A stretch of 64,000 nucleotides of DNA from assembly GCA_963971535.1 (NCBI GenBank), contig OZ020589.1, positions 77,970,159 to 78,034,158 of the forward strand. The letters run 5' to 3'. Below the pieces are notes generated by a model. That model saw nothing but the letters and a program-made list of their open reading frames with translations. It had not been told where the DNA came from and did no database searches. This DNA is from Notolepis coatsorum (Eukaryota > Chordata > Actinopteri > Aulopiformes > Paralepididae). Shown here piece after piece: positions 22,584 to 35,339 of the stretch. Positions within the stretch are counted from its first letter, which is position 1. Each line of letters opens with the position of its first letter. Made by a program: the position numbers and the translations under genes.

Positions 22584-23666
22584 ATGACCACAAACACACT
22601 CAGAGCTAATGGATGGTGGATTATGGGATGCAGCAGCGCTGTCTCGTCGCACCTCTACAGATGTGTCAAGTGCCGAATGTATAGACGACCCCACGAAGAA
22701 CAGAGAATGGGCGACCTACCTCAAGATCAGATGGAAGCAACTCCACCTTTCACCTACACCGGGATAGATTGCTTCGGCCCAATCTGCGTAAAAGAAGGAA
22801 GAAAAGATCTAAAAAGATATGGACTCATACTCACCTGTCTATGCTCAATATCCGTTCACATAGAAGTGATTGACGATATGACTACAGATTCATTCATCAA
22901 TGCACTCAGATCATTCATTGCGATGAGAGGAAACGTTCGCCAACTCAGATGCGATCAAGGAACCAATTTTGTTGGCGCAAGAAGAGAATTTACAGAACTC
23001 ATGAAGGGAATGAGTGAAGAAAGACTGAAGGCTCTGGGATGTGAGTTTCTCATGAATCCTCCAGCAGCAAGCCACATGGGCGGTGTATGGGAGAGGCAAA
23101 TAAGAATGATAAGAAGCATATTGACTACCATACTGGACCAGTCCTCACAAAGGCTTGACAGCACCTCTCTCCGGACGTACCTGTACGAGGTCATGTCCAT
23201 AATAAATAGCAGGCCGCTCTCCACTGAGTTTCTGAATGACCCATCCGGACCTGACCCTTTGACCCCGAATCACATTCTAACGATGAAATCTACAATCATT
23301 CTGCCCCCACCTGGACAATTCATCAAAGAAGATTTGTACCTACAAAAGAGGTGGCGCCGAGTTCAGTTTTGGACAAGATGGAGGAAAGAATATCTTCTCA
23401 ACTTACAACAGAGACAGAAGTGGTGTAAAACCAGAAGGAACTCCAAAGTCGATGACATCGTCCTTCTCCAAGATGAATTGACACCATGCAACGAATGGCG
23501 ACTAGCAAGAGTCACTGAAGTCTACCCAGGACAAGATGGTAGAATCAGAAAGTTGAAACTGCTAGTAAGCCACACCACATACGATAGCAAAGGGAAAGCT
23601 ACAACCAGTACGGTGTATTTAGAGAGACCAATACACAAGATCATTACATTAATAGAAGCAGACTAG
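22584..23666 (+). pseudogene. BEL integrase core and C-terminal domain
   Basis: 360 codons. CVKCRMYR completes the zinc-binding motif. The DDE triad is visible as GIDCFGP, CDQGTNFVG and GGVWERQ. The C-terminal DUF5641-like part contains NEWRLARVTEVYPG. The stop at 23664-23666 is the natural end. All catalytic residues are intact but the frame is disconnected from the upstream RT. About 240 bases of 3' untranslated sequence precede the polypurine stretch. Confidence 0.92.
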
Positions 23667-24535
23667 AGCACTAGTGAGTCATTTAACATTAAGTTGTTTT
23701 GGCACTTACCCATTTTCTGCTTGCATTTACTCTAAAAATAGGAGTTTTGTTTTTTGTTTTTGTTTTGCACTAAAGGGAGATACTTACCTGGTTGAATCCA
23801 ATTGGTCCTAAAGACATATTCTTTGAAGTATCCACAATAAGAAATTCCACATTCTATAAGTATGTGCAATAAGACATTCCACATTTATTGGTATGTGTAA
23901 TTGGTGGGAGTGTAACTGCAGCTATGGTTAACAGTTGGTTAATATAGTTATTTATGTTTACAATTTATATGCTTATTTTGTATAATAGTAATGATACACT
24001 CAATTGCTTTTCAATTAATTTCTTATTTGTTTTTATATAAGATACATATTAGTGGCGCACTGTTTTTTCAATTTTATTTGTGCAATTACCACATCTCACG
24101 AGCAGTAGCGGCTGCTGGTTCTCTCTCCACTAGGGGCGCTATACCAAAACATTTTGCAAACATGTACAGTACCACGCAACCGACTCATGGCAAGACGTGA
24201 GCGATTCGACTCACGCTCACGGCAATGAATCGGCTCTTATGAACGAGTCGCTCAGCTGTTACTACAACAACACACAACCAGTCAAATAAAGTATAGTCTA
24301 ATTCACAACTTGAAACACAATATATAAATAGAAAAGTTAGAAACAAAACTCGCTCCGTCTCCAAACACACGCAGATCTCTCCCTCTCTCCTTCTCTCTCT
24401 CACACACAGCGCGACGTGGAATCGATTCGTTACACAATCAGACCTATTATATACCAAGAATAACTTCAGTATGAGTACAGGGCTGTACACATATTTTGCA
24501 TATTGTTAAACGAGCCAAGGCTAGCTATTAAACTA

Positions 24536-24690
24536 TCGATATGAATAGAAAATCTGGGACCCTGATGTAAACAAGACAAACGTCTTTCTCTGGTCTGCAT
24601 CCCCTTAACAATTGTGTGTATTGAGCCGTACTGTATTGTACCCATTCTGCAATCTGTTAATAAAGTTTTCATTCATTCATTCATTCAAAC
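24536..24690 (+). mobile_element. LINE family A 3' tail fragment
   Basis: It matches the 3' end of the LINE at 3996-8500, including GTACCCATTCTGCAATCTGTTAATAAA, but ends in an (ATTC)n tail instead of (AATC)n. Confidence 0.85.
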
Positions 24691-24734
24691 ATAGATGATA
24701 TTGAACAAGCCATAATCCACGTATTTTCAATCCA

Positions 24735-24839
<105 letters not shown>

Positions 24840-26212
24840 CACTGTTTAGTTGACACGTCCAGGGCAGGAGGGCTTGCCTTGATAAAGTGTATAGTCCACT
24901 GTTGATGTATTCCAGACCACTGTCCACTGTGTCCAGACTGCATCCGCCATATAGCTTGTTAGCCAAGTGTTAGCTTGTTAGCAGTTGGTCACACAACACA
25001 AGTACTTCATTCCTTTGTCCATTTCCGCGTCGAACAGACTGCAAACTACCTGGCGTTCTATCGCCATGCTCTAAGACAAACTCTAACCTTAACCAACTTT
25101 GAAAGAGTGCCTAAGCTTAACAGTCTAAAGAACTTGCAGTCACGGCACGCTCTAAGACAAACAGCTGCATGCCTGCATCTCACAACAACACAACTATCTC
25201 TACCACCAACAGACCAACCTAGGAATAATCTAGAATTGGAACATTAGAAATTGGATTCGGCCAATCAGAGATCGTCTCTGTGAAATTATGCTACGAAAAA
25301 ATACTGACGTCGGCCAATCAGAGAGCGTCTCCGCGAAATGCGGCTACATAAATTCTTGACGCTACTGGCTAGACCGCTTCAAATCGCGCCCGGATTCCAA
25401 CATAATAGTCATATTTCAACGCACAACGCGTTACGCACTGATTGGCTGCGAAGGATACAGCGATCAAACCGTGACACGCACTCAGAGCGCTGTCGCGTCT
25501 AGCCCGGGCCGAGAAATAAAAAATAATAATAAAAAAAAAGAAAAGTGAGTCACTTCCTGTTCAAGAAAACGAGTATTTCTTTTTTAATATAATAACGTTA
25601 TATTGTGCATTGGAAACACAAACATACTTAAAATGAGTAAATATTATTAATTTTAAACATGGTTATATTATTTATAGGGCTATAAAACTAAAAACTAAAA
25701 ACTTATTTTTCTTGTTCTCTCATATAACCAGGGTAGGGCCTGAGGGGGGGCGGCGCCCGAGCGCCCCTAGTGGTAGAGCCGTCACTGCTCACGAGAGTTG
25801 ACACCCCTGGTATCCGGTGACGTGTTTCCGCCTTCTCTCTTACGTTGGAACTATGAACTTGAGTGGTAATGAAATTACCTGCCATTCTAATAACTAAAGA
25901 ACAAGCCATCAAGCCAACGTATCAAGACAATCTTCCAAGAAACTGACAGAAGACACACTACAGTAAAGCATTGATGTTCTCATGTACTGGCACGCAGCCA
26001 ATAAGGTATTGATTGATGGAGATGACAATTGTGGTGTATGTATAGTGACTTTCCAACCATTGTTAATGGACTTGATAGTAATGGTATCTTTTGTATGCAT
26101 TTGTACTCATACAGATTTTACTTTTTGGATGAAGTTTTGGATGCTTCTTCATTAAAATCAGTTCAAGAAATCAACTTGTGTTTTGCGTCGTGCCCGAGGA
26201 TGTCACACAGTG

Positions 26213-26485
26213 TATAACATTTTATATATAGTTATCCCCAAGCATACCCCACATTTAGCATAAAACGCCTGACAATTGCATACCCAAAGTAATTTGCGAT
26301 GTATTATACTTCATACTTATAGCACACAGTTTGTTGCATTAATGGAATTATAAAGCAACAAAAAGAAAAGTATTGCTGTTTTTACCTGTTATAACAAAGG
26401 AAAACCTCAAACTCTTATGAAGAGATTGGATGGGTGTGTGGGGGGGAATTATGTTTGATTATGTTATGTATATTGTTTCCTATGT
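26213..26485. other. Continuation of hAT-like repeat plus unassigned sequence
   Basis: It directly follows the BEL target duplication and should be the right-hand side of the sequence at 13291-13392. AT-rich, with no ORF and no inverted terminus that I can define. Confidence 0.35.
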
Positions 26486-27457
26486 TTAGTCCACAATCAT
26501 CTTTTTCGTTTTGCTGACGTTCAGGGAGAGGCTGTTCTCCCGGCACCACAGCCAGTGGCGGCTGGCCACTAGGGGCGCTCGGGCATCGACCCCCCTGGTG
26601 AACCCTGGTTAAAAGAGAGAAGAACAAGAAATATTTCATTTTTGTTTTTTGTTTTATAGCCCTATAAATAATATAAACATGTTTAAAATGAATAATATTT
26701 ACTCATTTTAAGTATGTTTGTGTTTCCAATGCACAATATAACGTTAATATATCAAATAAAAATAATCGTTTTCCTGAACAGGAAGTGACTCACTGTCGCA
26801 TAGCCGCATTTCTCCTAGCCGCATTTCTCTCTGCCCGGGCTAGACGCAATAGCGCTCTGAGTGCGCGTCACTGTTTCATCGCTGTATCCGTCGCAGCCAA
26901 TCAGTGCGTAACGTGCTGTGCGTTGAAATATGATGTATTATGTTGGAAGCCGGGCGCGATTTGAAGCGGTCTAGGCAAGCAGCCTTAGCAGTTTTTTTAA
27001 TTTCCGTAGCCGCATTTAGCGGAGACGCTCTCTGATTGGCCGACGTCAGTTTTTTTTTCCGTAGCCGCATTTCGCGGAGACGCTCTCTGATTGGCCGACG
27101 TCAGTTTTTACACTGGTTAAGCCACTCTTCGTTCGAAGTAGGTTAAGGACAACTTAGGTAACGTTAGAGTTTGTCTTAGAGCGTGACGGCAAGTTCTTTC
27201 GACGGTTAAGCTTAGGCACTCTTTCAAAGTTGGTTAAGATTAGAGTTTGTCTTAGAGCATGGTGATAGAACGCCAGGTAGTTTGCAGGCTGTTCGACGCG
27301 GAAATGGGCAAAGACACTCATTCATTGAATTCATCACAGTACTGTTGTGTTGTGCTAACAAGCTAATCTGGATGCAGTCTGGACAGAGTGGATAACTGGA
27401 TATACATCAACAGTCTGGGGACAACAGTGGACCACGTAAACAGTGAGTTAATTCGGT

Positions 27458-27690
<233 letters not shown>

Positions 27691-28163
27691 TGATGGCAAT
27701 GGTGATAGTTGTACTGTAACTGTACCTACTTAAATATCCGTATACTTTTGGTTTCACCGACGCTCTCTGACGCACACAGTAGTGTGTGGTTTCGCGATGC
27801 GTGCGCATGCGCATGTTTGTGTGCAGTGTGGCATTGTGCCTTGGTACCAGCGTTTCCGTTAGCCGGTAATTACCGGTATTTGACCGGCAAAATATGTTGA
27901 AGTCCGAATATTTAAATCTCTCCGGTCATAATGTCCGGTGAAAATAATTCCTCTAAGCACATTTTTATTAATTTAATTGTATTAAAATAGGCTAAATAGC
28001 CTATGCGATGAACAAAACAATCATTACATTTGTTTCATTGTTGCTTCACTCTGATAAAGCGCGGATGGCGCCGCTCAGATGTGAATATTTTTTTTCTTTC
28101 TTTTTTTTAGCCTGTCTGGCCAGCCACCATAACGACAAACAGCTATACGAGCGAGAGAGAGAG

Positions 28164-28382
28164 ATGGCCAAACAAGCTAAACTTAACAAATATTTCATGA
28201 AACCAAGCACAAGCAGGTCTAATAATAATGACATTGACAACGAAGATGAGTCTTCTGAACTTGAAGTCACAGAGACCGCCGATGCCGTGGTGGCTCCCGC
28301 GGAAAAGAAACAGAAATGTCGAGCGTTCAGGCCCGAGTGGAAAGTTAAATTCTCCTGGCTGAGGTGCGACATTATAGTCTAG
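28164..28382 (+). pseudogene. hAT transposase N-terminal fragment
   Basis: From the ATG at 28164 the frame encodes MAKQAKLNKYFMKPSTS, an acidic stretch, then KKQKCRAFRPEWKVKFSWL and a stop. A basic leader followed by RxF-x-PEW-x-x-F-x-WL is typical of the start of ZBED/ZMYM-like hAT transposases. The rest of the protein is missing. Its position inside terminal inverted repeats with an 8-bp duplication supports the assignment. Confidence 0.5.
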
Positions 28383-29354
28383 TAGTCTAGTCTCTATGAT
28401 GTACGAGAGATAACATTGATTGAACGTACACAAAGTACACTTTATTGATTGAACCACAAAGAGCATCCCCAGTCTGCTGCTACCGTTGCGAGCCTCGCAG
28501 ACGTCCACCTGTTCCAGTGGGGATATATCAAAGTCGAACCAACCAGACGACCCCGCTGTTCTCGCAGGTACAAAACGGATAGGCACAACGAGACGGGGTG
28601 AGTGAGTGTTGACATTTTTTAATCATATGGAACTGTTGGTTGACTGCCGTGTCACATAGTAATGCATATTATTGATTATAACTAAATGTAGGCTATAATG
28701 AAATCAACAAATGCGTTACGAGCATGTGGCTCGTCCTCTCTGCATGTGGCGACGAGCTAGCAAACGAGGCAATGTGATGATCAACTACAGTTTGCTGTGT
28801 GTGAAGTTGAACATTATGATATGTGTGACGTGTCTGATACAACGAGGTGAAGCGATGTCGACTCGAGATTCATTTGGGGGTGCGTGTGACAGCTGCTGCA
28901 GTGCGAGCCTGCGGGGCGGGAGCTTGATGCTGGATTAGCGTATCGCACTAACTTGGGAGGCGAGAGATAGTAATTTGATTCTGCAAATCAATTTCTCATT
29001 CTTCGCTTGATGTAATTAATACAAATGTCCAATATAACGGAATTCGTTAGCTCATAAAAATGTGATTATAACAGACTGCTGTTTAAAACTCTCGAATTTC
29101 TCGAATATGTCCGGGGATAGAAATCTTGCAGGACACCCAGATCGGCACGAATATGTTCTAACGGAAACGCTGCTTGGTACATGTACATTTTTGGTATGAT
29201 CGACCCCCCAAGAGAAAAATTCACGAGCCGCCACTGACCACAGCGTCAGGTTCTCTACCTCTCCCAGGTAGGCCCTCTCGTTGTTTGCAGAGATCAGGCC
29301 CACCACAATTGTGTCATCAGCGAACTTGATAATTGTGTTGCTGTTCCGCTGTTA

Positions 29355-29745
29355 CAATTAATATGTTATTCCTCTGGTCTAGGACAGATATTTCATATGC
29401 TATTCCTCTGGTCTAGGACAGATACTTCATATGCTATTCCTCTGGTCTAGAACAGACCATTCATATAATGCTATACCTCTGGTCTATAGGACAGATAATT
29501 CATATATGTTATTTCTCTGGTCTAGGACAGATAATTCATATATATTATTCCTCTGGTCTAGGACAAATACATCTATATGCTATTCATCTGTTCTATGACA
29601 GATAATGAATATGTTATTCCACAGATCTAGGACAGATAATTCATATGCTATTCCTCTGGTCTAGGACAGATCATTCATATGCTATTCCTCTGGTCTAGGA
29701 CAGATCATTCATATATATTATGCTATTCCTCTGGTCTTGGACTTT
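29355..29745. repeat. Minisatellite, ~33-35 bp unit
   Basis: About 11 diverged copies of TTCATATGCTATTCCTCTGG followed by TCTAGGACAGATA. It starts directly at the broken end of the LINE scrap. An isolated TCTGGTCTAGA occurs again near 34491. Confidence 0.9.
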
Positions 29746-29959
29746 TGGAGAGAGTGGCCAATGTTCACAAATATTGATCTTATGAATAACAACAATAATA
29801 ATAATATGGATTCTTTAAATGTAGTAATTATTCAATTGGTTGTGTATCAGTTCCCAATGTAAACCTTCCATTGACATTATACTATCTTTGTTGAGCAGTT
29901 GAGTGTGAATAAAGAATAGCCAACTGTATTTTCTGTCATTTACCAGTAGCTTACAAAGC

Positions 29960-30653
29960 TGTTACGATTAGACATGCTGTGAGGGTGAAAACGCAATTGC
30001 AGAGAGGGAACGGAGGCAGAGACGAGGATCGATGCTTGGAGAAGGGACATTTTCTTGAGAACCAAGTGCAATACAACTAAAATACTGAATCTACTTACAA
30101 ACACTTCTCAATACAAAACAACAAAGCAAGGGAGACGACAGGAGACACGACGGGCAGGGGGACACCGAGGACTTGGAGGAAGCAAGGAGGGTACATGAGA
30201 CAATGACGCCACAGGGAGGTGATGACAAATCCACACTTAAATACACAGACTAATTGTGACGAGCAACACCTGGTAGCAGCCAGGCAAACCTAGAATACCA
30301 AAATAAACACACACTATGAAAACCTAACCTAAACACAGAAGACATAATCACACATAACAACCAGACAGGGAGACGACATCACACACAGACAGGGATGGCC
30401 CAAGATAATAAATAATTAGACACTAATTCAATAACTTGGAACCAAAACAAGATGGCCGCCTGTACCAACAGGCTAGTCTGGCCACTAGAGGGAGGTAGGG
30501 CACCAATGTCAGGAGGTAGGGGACCAATGTCAGCAGGTAGGGGACCAATGTTCACATCATATCTGTATTGTTCTCTCTCCCAGGTCTGACCTGACCTGGG
30601 AGTGCTGTGGCGTTCTCTCTCCCAGGTCTGACCTGACCTGGGAGTGTGACACA
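29960..30653 (-). mobile_element. Solo LTR, Gypsy-like
   Basis: On the minus strand it opens TGTGTCACACTCCCAGG and closes TCTAATCGTAACA, flanked by AAGC on both sides (29956-29959, 30654-30657). A TATTTAAG promoter-like box lies in the middle (about 30236). Two internal duplications are present: GGTCTGACCTGACCTGGGAG (30583-30603, 30625-30645) and a 21-base GAGGTAGGG-CCAATGTCA unit repeated three times at 30492-30550. No internal region remains, so it is a solo LTR formed by recombination. The superfamily is inferred from termini. Confidence 0.6.
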
Positions 30654-30772
30654 AAGCATTTGATGTAACTATCAGTTGTCCAATCATCAAGGTTAAAGCG
30701 ACAATGTGTGTATTTATTTTTGTATTTAATTTTATATTAATGAATCAAGTTCTGGAGCGTCTACAGAGCAAA

Positions 30773-30898
30773 TTGAGACACCTGGCGCTTCAACGCGGCA
30801 CTCACCTTCGCAGCTCAAAGCCATAGTGTTGTGTCTCACCAGACCATTTGAGGCTAAAGCAGCGAAGGTGAAGCATGTTGAAGCACTGGTGGTGTCAA
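30773..30898. repeat. Imperfect inverted repeat, MITE-like
   Basis: The left arm (30773-30814) and the inverted right arm (30859-30898) share GCTTCAAC, CACCTTCGC and flanking text over about 40 bases, with a 44-base loop. It may be a small MITE or a hairpin-forming element. No clear target duplication was identified. Confidence 0.5.
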
Positions 30899-30929
30899 TC
30901 TGTTCTGTACACTATCCAGAACTTGATTA

Positions 30930-31454
30930 ATTAATAAAACTTTTTTTTAAAGACACATAGACAGCCTCAAAATGAAATTTAATGATTTGGTTTACTATAA
31001 AACTATCCAAATAATGTACAAAGCTAAAGCCAAGTTACTCCCAGACGAGGTGCAAAGGTTTTTTTCAATACATGAAAGAAAATATGATTTGAGAGATATT
31101 TGTAAATGTACTGTTCAAAAAGCTAAGAAAGGGATTAACATGTGGAACAATGCTGATATACAGTTAAGAATGAGTAATTCGCTTTTGGTTTTTAAGAAAT
31201 TGTTTGTAAAGCTATTTTGAAAACTACAAGGGTGAATAATACTGTTTTTGTTAGCTTTTTTTCTTTTAGAATACTGTTTGAGTAAAAAAGTTTGTAATTA
31301 GAATACTGTTTGAGTAAAAAAGTTTGTAATTTTTGTTAAGAATATAGGACAGGCACATTATGCTTCAGTCTGTACCTTTTCAGTCACTGTAAAATCAAAT
31401 ATTGTTAAATGATGGTGTATATTGTATTGTGTGAGATGATGACTGAATAAATAA

Positions 31455-31455
<1 letters not shown>
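30930..31455 (+). mobile_element. LINE 3' fragment (family B) with RT C-terminus
   Basis: A frame at 30972-31220 encodes a typical LINE C-terminal region: IMYKAKAKLLPDEVQRFFSI, RKYDLRDICK, MWNNADIQLRMSNSLLVFKKLF, then a stop. The following 3' UTR has a tandem AGAATACTGTTTGAGTAAAA duplication and ends AATAAATAAA before the (CTA)n tail. It is a 5'-truncated copy of a family distinct from A. Confidence 0.65.

Positions 31456-31536
<81 letters not shown>
31456..31536 (+). repeat. (CTA)n tail microsatellite
   Basis: About 27 CTA units forming the LINE tail. The L2 element begins right after, and a short CTA remainder (34442-34455) follows the L2, so L2 inserted in the microsatellite. Confidence 0.95.
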
Positions 31537-34440
31537 TAACCCCCAATAACTCATCAACACCTGCAGCATTATCTACAAACTATAACTTCACTCACACACC
31601 TCGACCTTCCAGACGGGGTGGAGGCACTGGCCTCATGACATCTCCTTCATGGGCTACAAACGTAACACCACTCCCAGAACTGTCACTCTCCTCTCTCGAA
31701 TATCATGCAGTATCTGTCTCTAATCCTTTCAATCTCACCATTGTTACACTCTACCGCCCTCCAGGTACACTCGATCACTTCACAGATGAGCTGGACATGC
31801 TTCTTAGCTCCTTACCGGAAGATGGTACCCCTCTCCTTCTATTGGGCGACTTCAACCTGCCTGACTCATCTCAGTCAGTCATAGTAGTCTCCCTCCTACA
31901 ATCGTTTGACCTGACTCCCACTGCCATGCCTCCCACCCACAAAGCAGGCAACTCCTTGGATCTCATATTCTCCCGTAACTCCAGCATCATTAACACCACG
32001 GTAACTCCCCTACATGTATCTGACCATTCCTTCATATCCTTCTCACTAACTCTCATGCTTAACCGAAAGGTCTTCACCCCAACTCAAACAGTCTCACTCA
32101 GACGCAACCTTCCCTCCCTATCCCCCTCCACCCTCTCCTCTGACATACTATCCGCTCTACCTTTGAGTGACACCTTCTCTGCTCTCTCCACAGAGATGGC
32201 AACCTCCACCCTCCTTTCAGCCCTTGCAACCTCCTTCAACAAGCTCTGTCCCCTCGTTGAGAAACCTGCCCGCCGTTCCCCACCCAGTCCATGGCTGACA
32301 GATCCAGTGAGAGAACAAAGACAGGTCCTGAGAGCAGCTGAAAGGAAGTATAGAAAGTCACGCCTCACTGCTGACATCGACACATATCACAACCTCTTGT
32401 TAACATTCTCCAAAACCATCACTAATGCCAAAGCTTCTTTCTTCCACCATAGGATCGAGGCCTCTGCCAAGAATCTTCGCAAACTGCATGCTACCATGTC
32501 CTCCCTCCTCACTCCCCCCCCACCCCCCCCTCCCTCATCTTTCTCTGCCGAAGACTTTGCGATCTTCTTTGAGGAAAAAGTGGAGAACATCCGCAGCTCC
32601 TTCTCCCAACCCCCACCCATTCCAAATGCTGAATCGAGAACCTCATCCTTCACTCTGTCATCTTTCTCTCCCATTACAGAAGCAGAGACCCTGACACTGG
32701 TAACGTCGAACCGTCCGACTACTTGCCAGCTGGACCAGCTACCCTCCCCACTCCTCCAGACCATAGCACCAGACATCCTCCCATTCCTAACTGCAACCAT
32801 CAACTCCTCACTCAACTCGGGGGTGGTCCCCACCTCCCTAAAACAAGCCAGAGTCACGCCGCTCATAAAAAAACCAACCCTGAACCCTACCATCATAGGC
32901 AACTACCGTCCTGTCTCTCTTCTCTCCTTCCTTTCTAAAACACTTGAACGTGCTGTATCCAACCAACTTACTGCTTATCTCTTACAGAATGACCTCCTAG
33001 ACCCTAATCAGTCAGGCTTCAGGACTGGTCACTCCACAGAGACAGCCCTCATTGCGGTCACAGAGGCACTTCACTTAGCAAAAGCGAAAGGCCTCTCCTC
33101 TGTCCTGATTCTCCTAGATCTATCTGCAGCCTTCGACACAGTCAACCACCAGATCCTCCTTGCGGCCCTCGCAGGAATGGGAGTGGCTGGCTCTGCGCTG
33201 ACATGGCTGTCATCATACCTCAATGACCGCTCCTACCAAGTGTCATGGAGAGGGACCCTGTCGGCCACCCGCCCCCTGCGGACGGGTGTCCCCCAGGGCT
33301 CGGTTTTAGGACCCCTTCTCTTCTCCCTCTACACTAAATCACTGGGTAACATTATCACGTCTCATGGCTTCTCCTACCATTGTTATGCCGACGATACTCA
33401 ACTCTTCCTCTCCTTCCCTCCCTCAGATATCCACGTCTCTGAGCGGATCTCGGCCTGTCTGTCCGACATCTCCGCCTGGATGACGTCCAACCACCTCAAA
33501 CTGAACCTAAGCAAAACAGAATTGCTCCACCTGCCGGCCAAATCTTCCCCCCTAACCGACCTTTCAATCACAGTCGAGAATGCAGCTGTGACTGCGTCCC
33601 CGACCGCCAAGAACCTTGGTGTTGTCCTCGACGACCAGTTGAACTTCTCTGCTCACATCGCAGCGACGACCAGAACCTGCCGATTCCTCCTGAGCAACGT
33701 CAGAAGGATCCGCCCCTTCCTGACAAAAGAAGCCACCCAACTCCTCGTCCAATCAACAGTCATCTCCCGCCTCGACTACTGCAATGCACTGCTCGCTGGC
33801 CTCCCGGCCACTGCCACTAAGCCTCTTCAACTCATTCAGAACGCAGCGGCCCGCCTGATCTCAAACCTACCGAAGTCGGCCCATGTCACCCCACTTCTTA
33901 GGGACCTGCACTGGCTCCCCATTGCTGCACGAATCCGCTTCAAGGCCCTCGACCTAGCATACCGTGCGGCAAAGGGAACCGCTCCCGCCTACCTCCGGTC
34001 AATGGTTTCTAACTACACACCCTCAAGACCCCTACGCTCTGCATCTTCTGGCCGCCTCAGACCTACTCCTATCCAAGCTCCGGGAGGGTCATCAAAGAGA
34101 AGTCGCCTATTCTCAGTCCTTGCCCCACAATGGTGGAATGAACTACCCACCCCAGTTAGGACAGCCGAATCACGTCCAATCTTTCGCCGTCGACTAAAGA
34201 CGCACTTCTTCAACCATTATCTGAATTTTAAAAAAAAACTATTAAAAAAAAATCTAACCCTAACTAACCGTACTGTCATGCACTTGTCCTAATAAACTAA
34301 CCTACACTGTAGCACTCAACACTTTGATGAACATTGTTGCTCAGCTGATAGAGTTGTGCCCTTCCTGATGGCTTGTCGTACAGAACTTGTAAGTCGCTTT
34401 GGATAAAAGCGTCAGCTAAATGACTAAATGTAAATGTAAA
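31537..34440 (+). mobile_element. L2 LINE, 5'-truncated, long open ORF
   Basis: L2/Maui-like element with APE endonuclease remainder, RT, 3' UTR and TGTAAATG tail. It lies between two pieces of a (CTA)n tract, which act as the target duplication. Only the 5' end, including the endonuclease N-terminus, is missing, the usual result of incomplete target-primed reverse transcription. Confidence 0.93.
31635..34292 (+). CDS. L2 ORF2-like endonuclease/RT, N-terminally truncated
   Basis: 885 codons without a stop. Endonuclease motifs are YRPPG, LLGDFNLP (about residue 72) and HVSDHSF (about 118). A proline run at about 295 comes from a C tract. RT motifs: NYRPVSLLSFLSKTLERAV, DLSAAFDTVNHQ, GVPQGSVLGPLLFSLY, CYADDTQLFLSF (about 584), SKTELLHLP, NLGVVLDDQLNF. 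The C-terminal extension ends with PQWWNELP and RRLKTHFF. The frame continues open upstream of the Met, so this Met is not the native start. The RT core looks intact, but the endonuclease lacks its first roughly 100 residues and no promoter is present. Confidence 0.93.
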   Translation: MTSPSWATNVTPLPELSLSSLEYHAVSVSNPFNLTIVTLYRPPGTLDHFTDELDMLLSSLPEDGTPLLLLGDFNLPDSSQSVIVVSLLQSFDLTPTAMPPTHKAGNSLDLIFSRNSSIINTTVTPLHVSDHSFISFSLTLMLNRKVFTPTQTVSLRRNLPSLSPSTLSSDILSALPLSDTFSALSTEMATSTLLSALATSFNKLCPLVEKPARRSPPSPWLTDPVREQRQVLRAAERKYRKSRLTADIDTYHNLLLTFSKTITNAKASFFHHRIEASAKNLRKLHATMSSLLTPPPPPPPSSFSAEDFAIFFEEKVENIRSSFSQPPPIPNAESRTSSFTLSSFSPITEAETLTLVTSNRPTTCQLDQLPSPLLQTIAPDILPFLTATINSSLNSGVVPTSLKQARVTPLIKKPTLNPTIIGNYRPVSLLSFLSKTLERAVSNQLTAYLLQNDLLDPNQSGFRTGHSTETALIAVTEALHLAKAKGLSSVLILLDLSAAFDTVNHQILLAALAGMGVAGSALTWLSSYLNDRSYQVSWRGTLSATRPLRTGVPQGSVLGPLLFSLYTKSLGNIITSHGFSYHCYADDTQLFLSFPPSDIHVSERISACLSDISAWMTSNHLKLNLSKTELLHLPAKSSPLTDLSITVENAAVTASPTAKNLGVVLDDQLNFSAHIAATTRTCRFLLSNVRRIRPFLTKEATQLLVQSTVISRLDYCNALLAGLPATATKPLQLIQNAAARLISNLPKSAHVTPLLRDLHWLPIAARIRFKALDLAYRAAKGTAPAYLRSMVSNYTPSRPLRSASSGRLRPTPIQAPGGSSKRSRLFSVLAPQWWNELPTPVRTAESRPIFRRRLKTHFFNHYLNFKKKLLKKNLTLTNRTVMHLS

Positions 34441-34455
34441 TGTACTACTACTACA

Positions 34456-35335
34456 TTTGTTGCTTTAAGCATTTATACATAGCTATTATATCTGGTCTAG
34501 AGATGTTAGAGAAAAAGAGGGGAGGAGTGTAATTCCCTACAAAGGCAAACAGCAGTAATTGTGTGAGTACAGTAGAAATCACTTCAAAGTGTATCTCCTG
34601 TCTAAGGTGCTTTTAGGACAAAATAGATTACATTATTGACTTTGTACCAACAATACCTGTGGCAGGAACAAGAGCTACTCTTTGAAGTAGTTTTTCTCAC
34701 TTGTACAATTCCCATAGTTACTGCTGTTTGTTTTCATATTCAGGCGGGCACTTACCATCACAGATGTTTTGTTGAATTAGGCCCACACTGCCTCCCAAAG
34801 GATGGACAGTGAATTATAGTATGCCAGAACTCCCCCCACGCTGCCTCCCAAAGGATGGACAGTGAATTCTAGTATGCCAGAACCCCCCCCCCCCCCCCCC
34901 CTATACTCCTGTTACACTGCCATCGCTAGACAAGACTCTCCCCATTGTCCCACATTTCAGCTGTGTCCTTTGTACCTGTTACCATCCTCTCCTCCTCCCC
35001 CATCCATCCTACCCTCCTCTGTTCAACTCGCACCAATCGAAAAGCAACACATAATATGGTAATAGGGCCGAGAGTAAATACAAAAGAAATATATACGTAT
35101 TGGTTTACGTTATTTTTCTTTGCTTACTCTCCCCATCTGGATTATGCTTTCAACACCGGCATCTATTGCTCGCTTGTTGTGAGGCTGGGATGGCAGGATG
35201 GCTTTGGCACGTGGATTGTCAAAATCACACCTCTAAGTAATTCTCTGCACACTTAGCTCAGGGCCCCTCCAGCTTTTACATAATCATCTGATCTGTCTGC
35301 TGGCGGAGAAGAGCCAGCAGAGGGTTGAGAAACAC
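34456..35335. other. Noncoding spacer with inverted and direct repeats
   Basis: AAACAGCAGTAAT (about 34548) is matched in inverted form by GTTACTGCTGTTT (about 34718), suggesting a small MITE. A block of about 60 bases (CTGCCTCCCAAAGGATGGAC to TATGCCAGAAC) is duplicated at 34789-34831 and 34841-34882, followed by a C run. No coding signal is seen. Confidence 0.5.
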
Positions 35336-35339
35336 ACAA

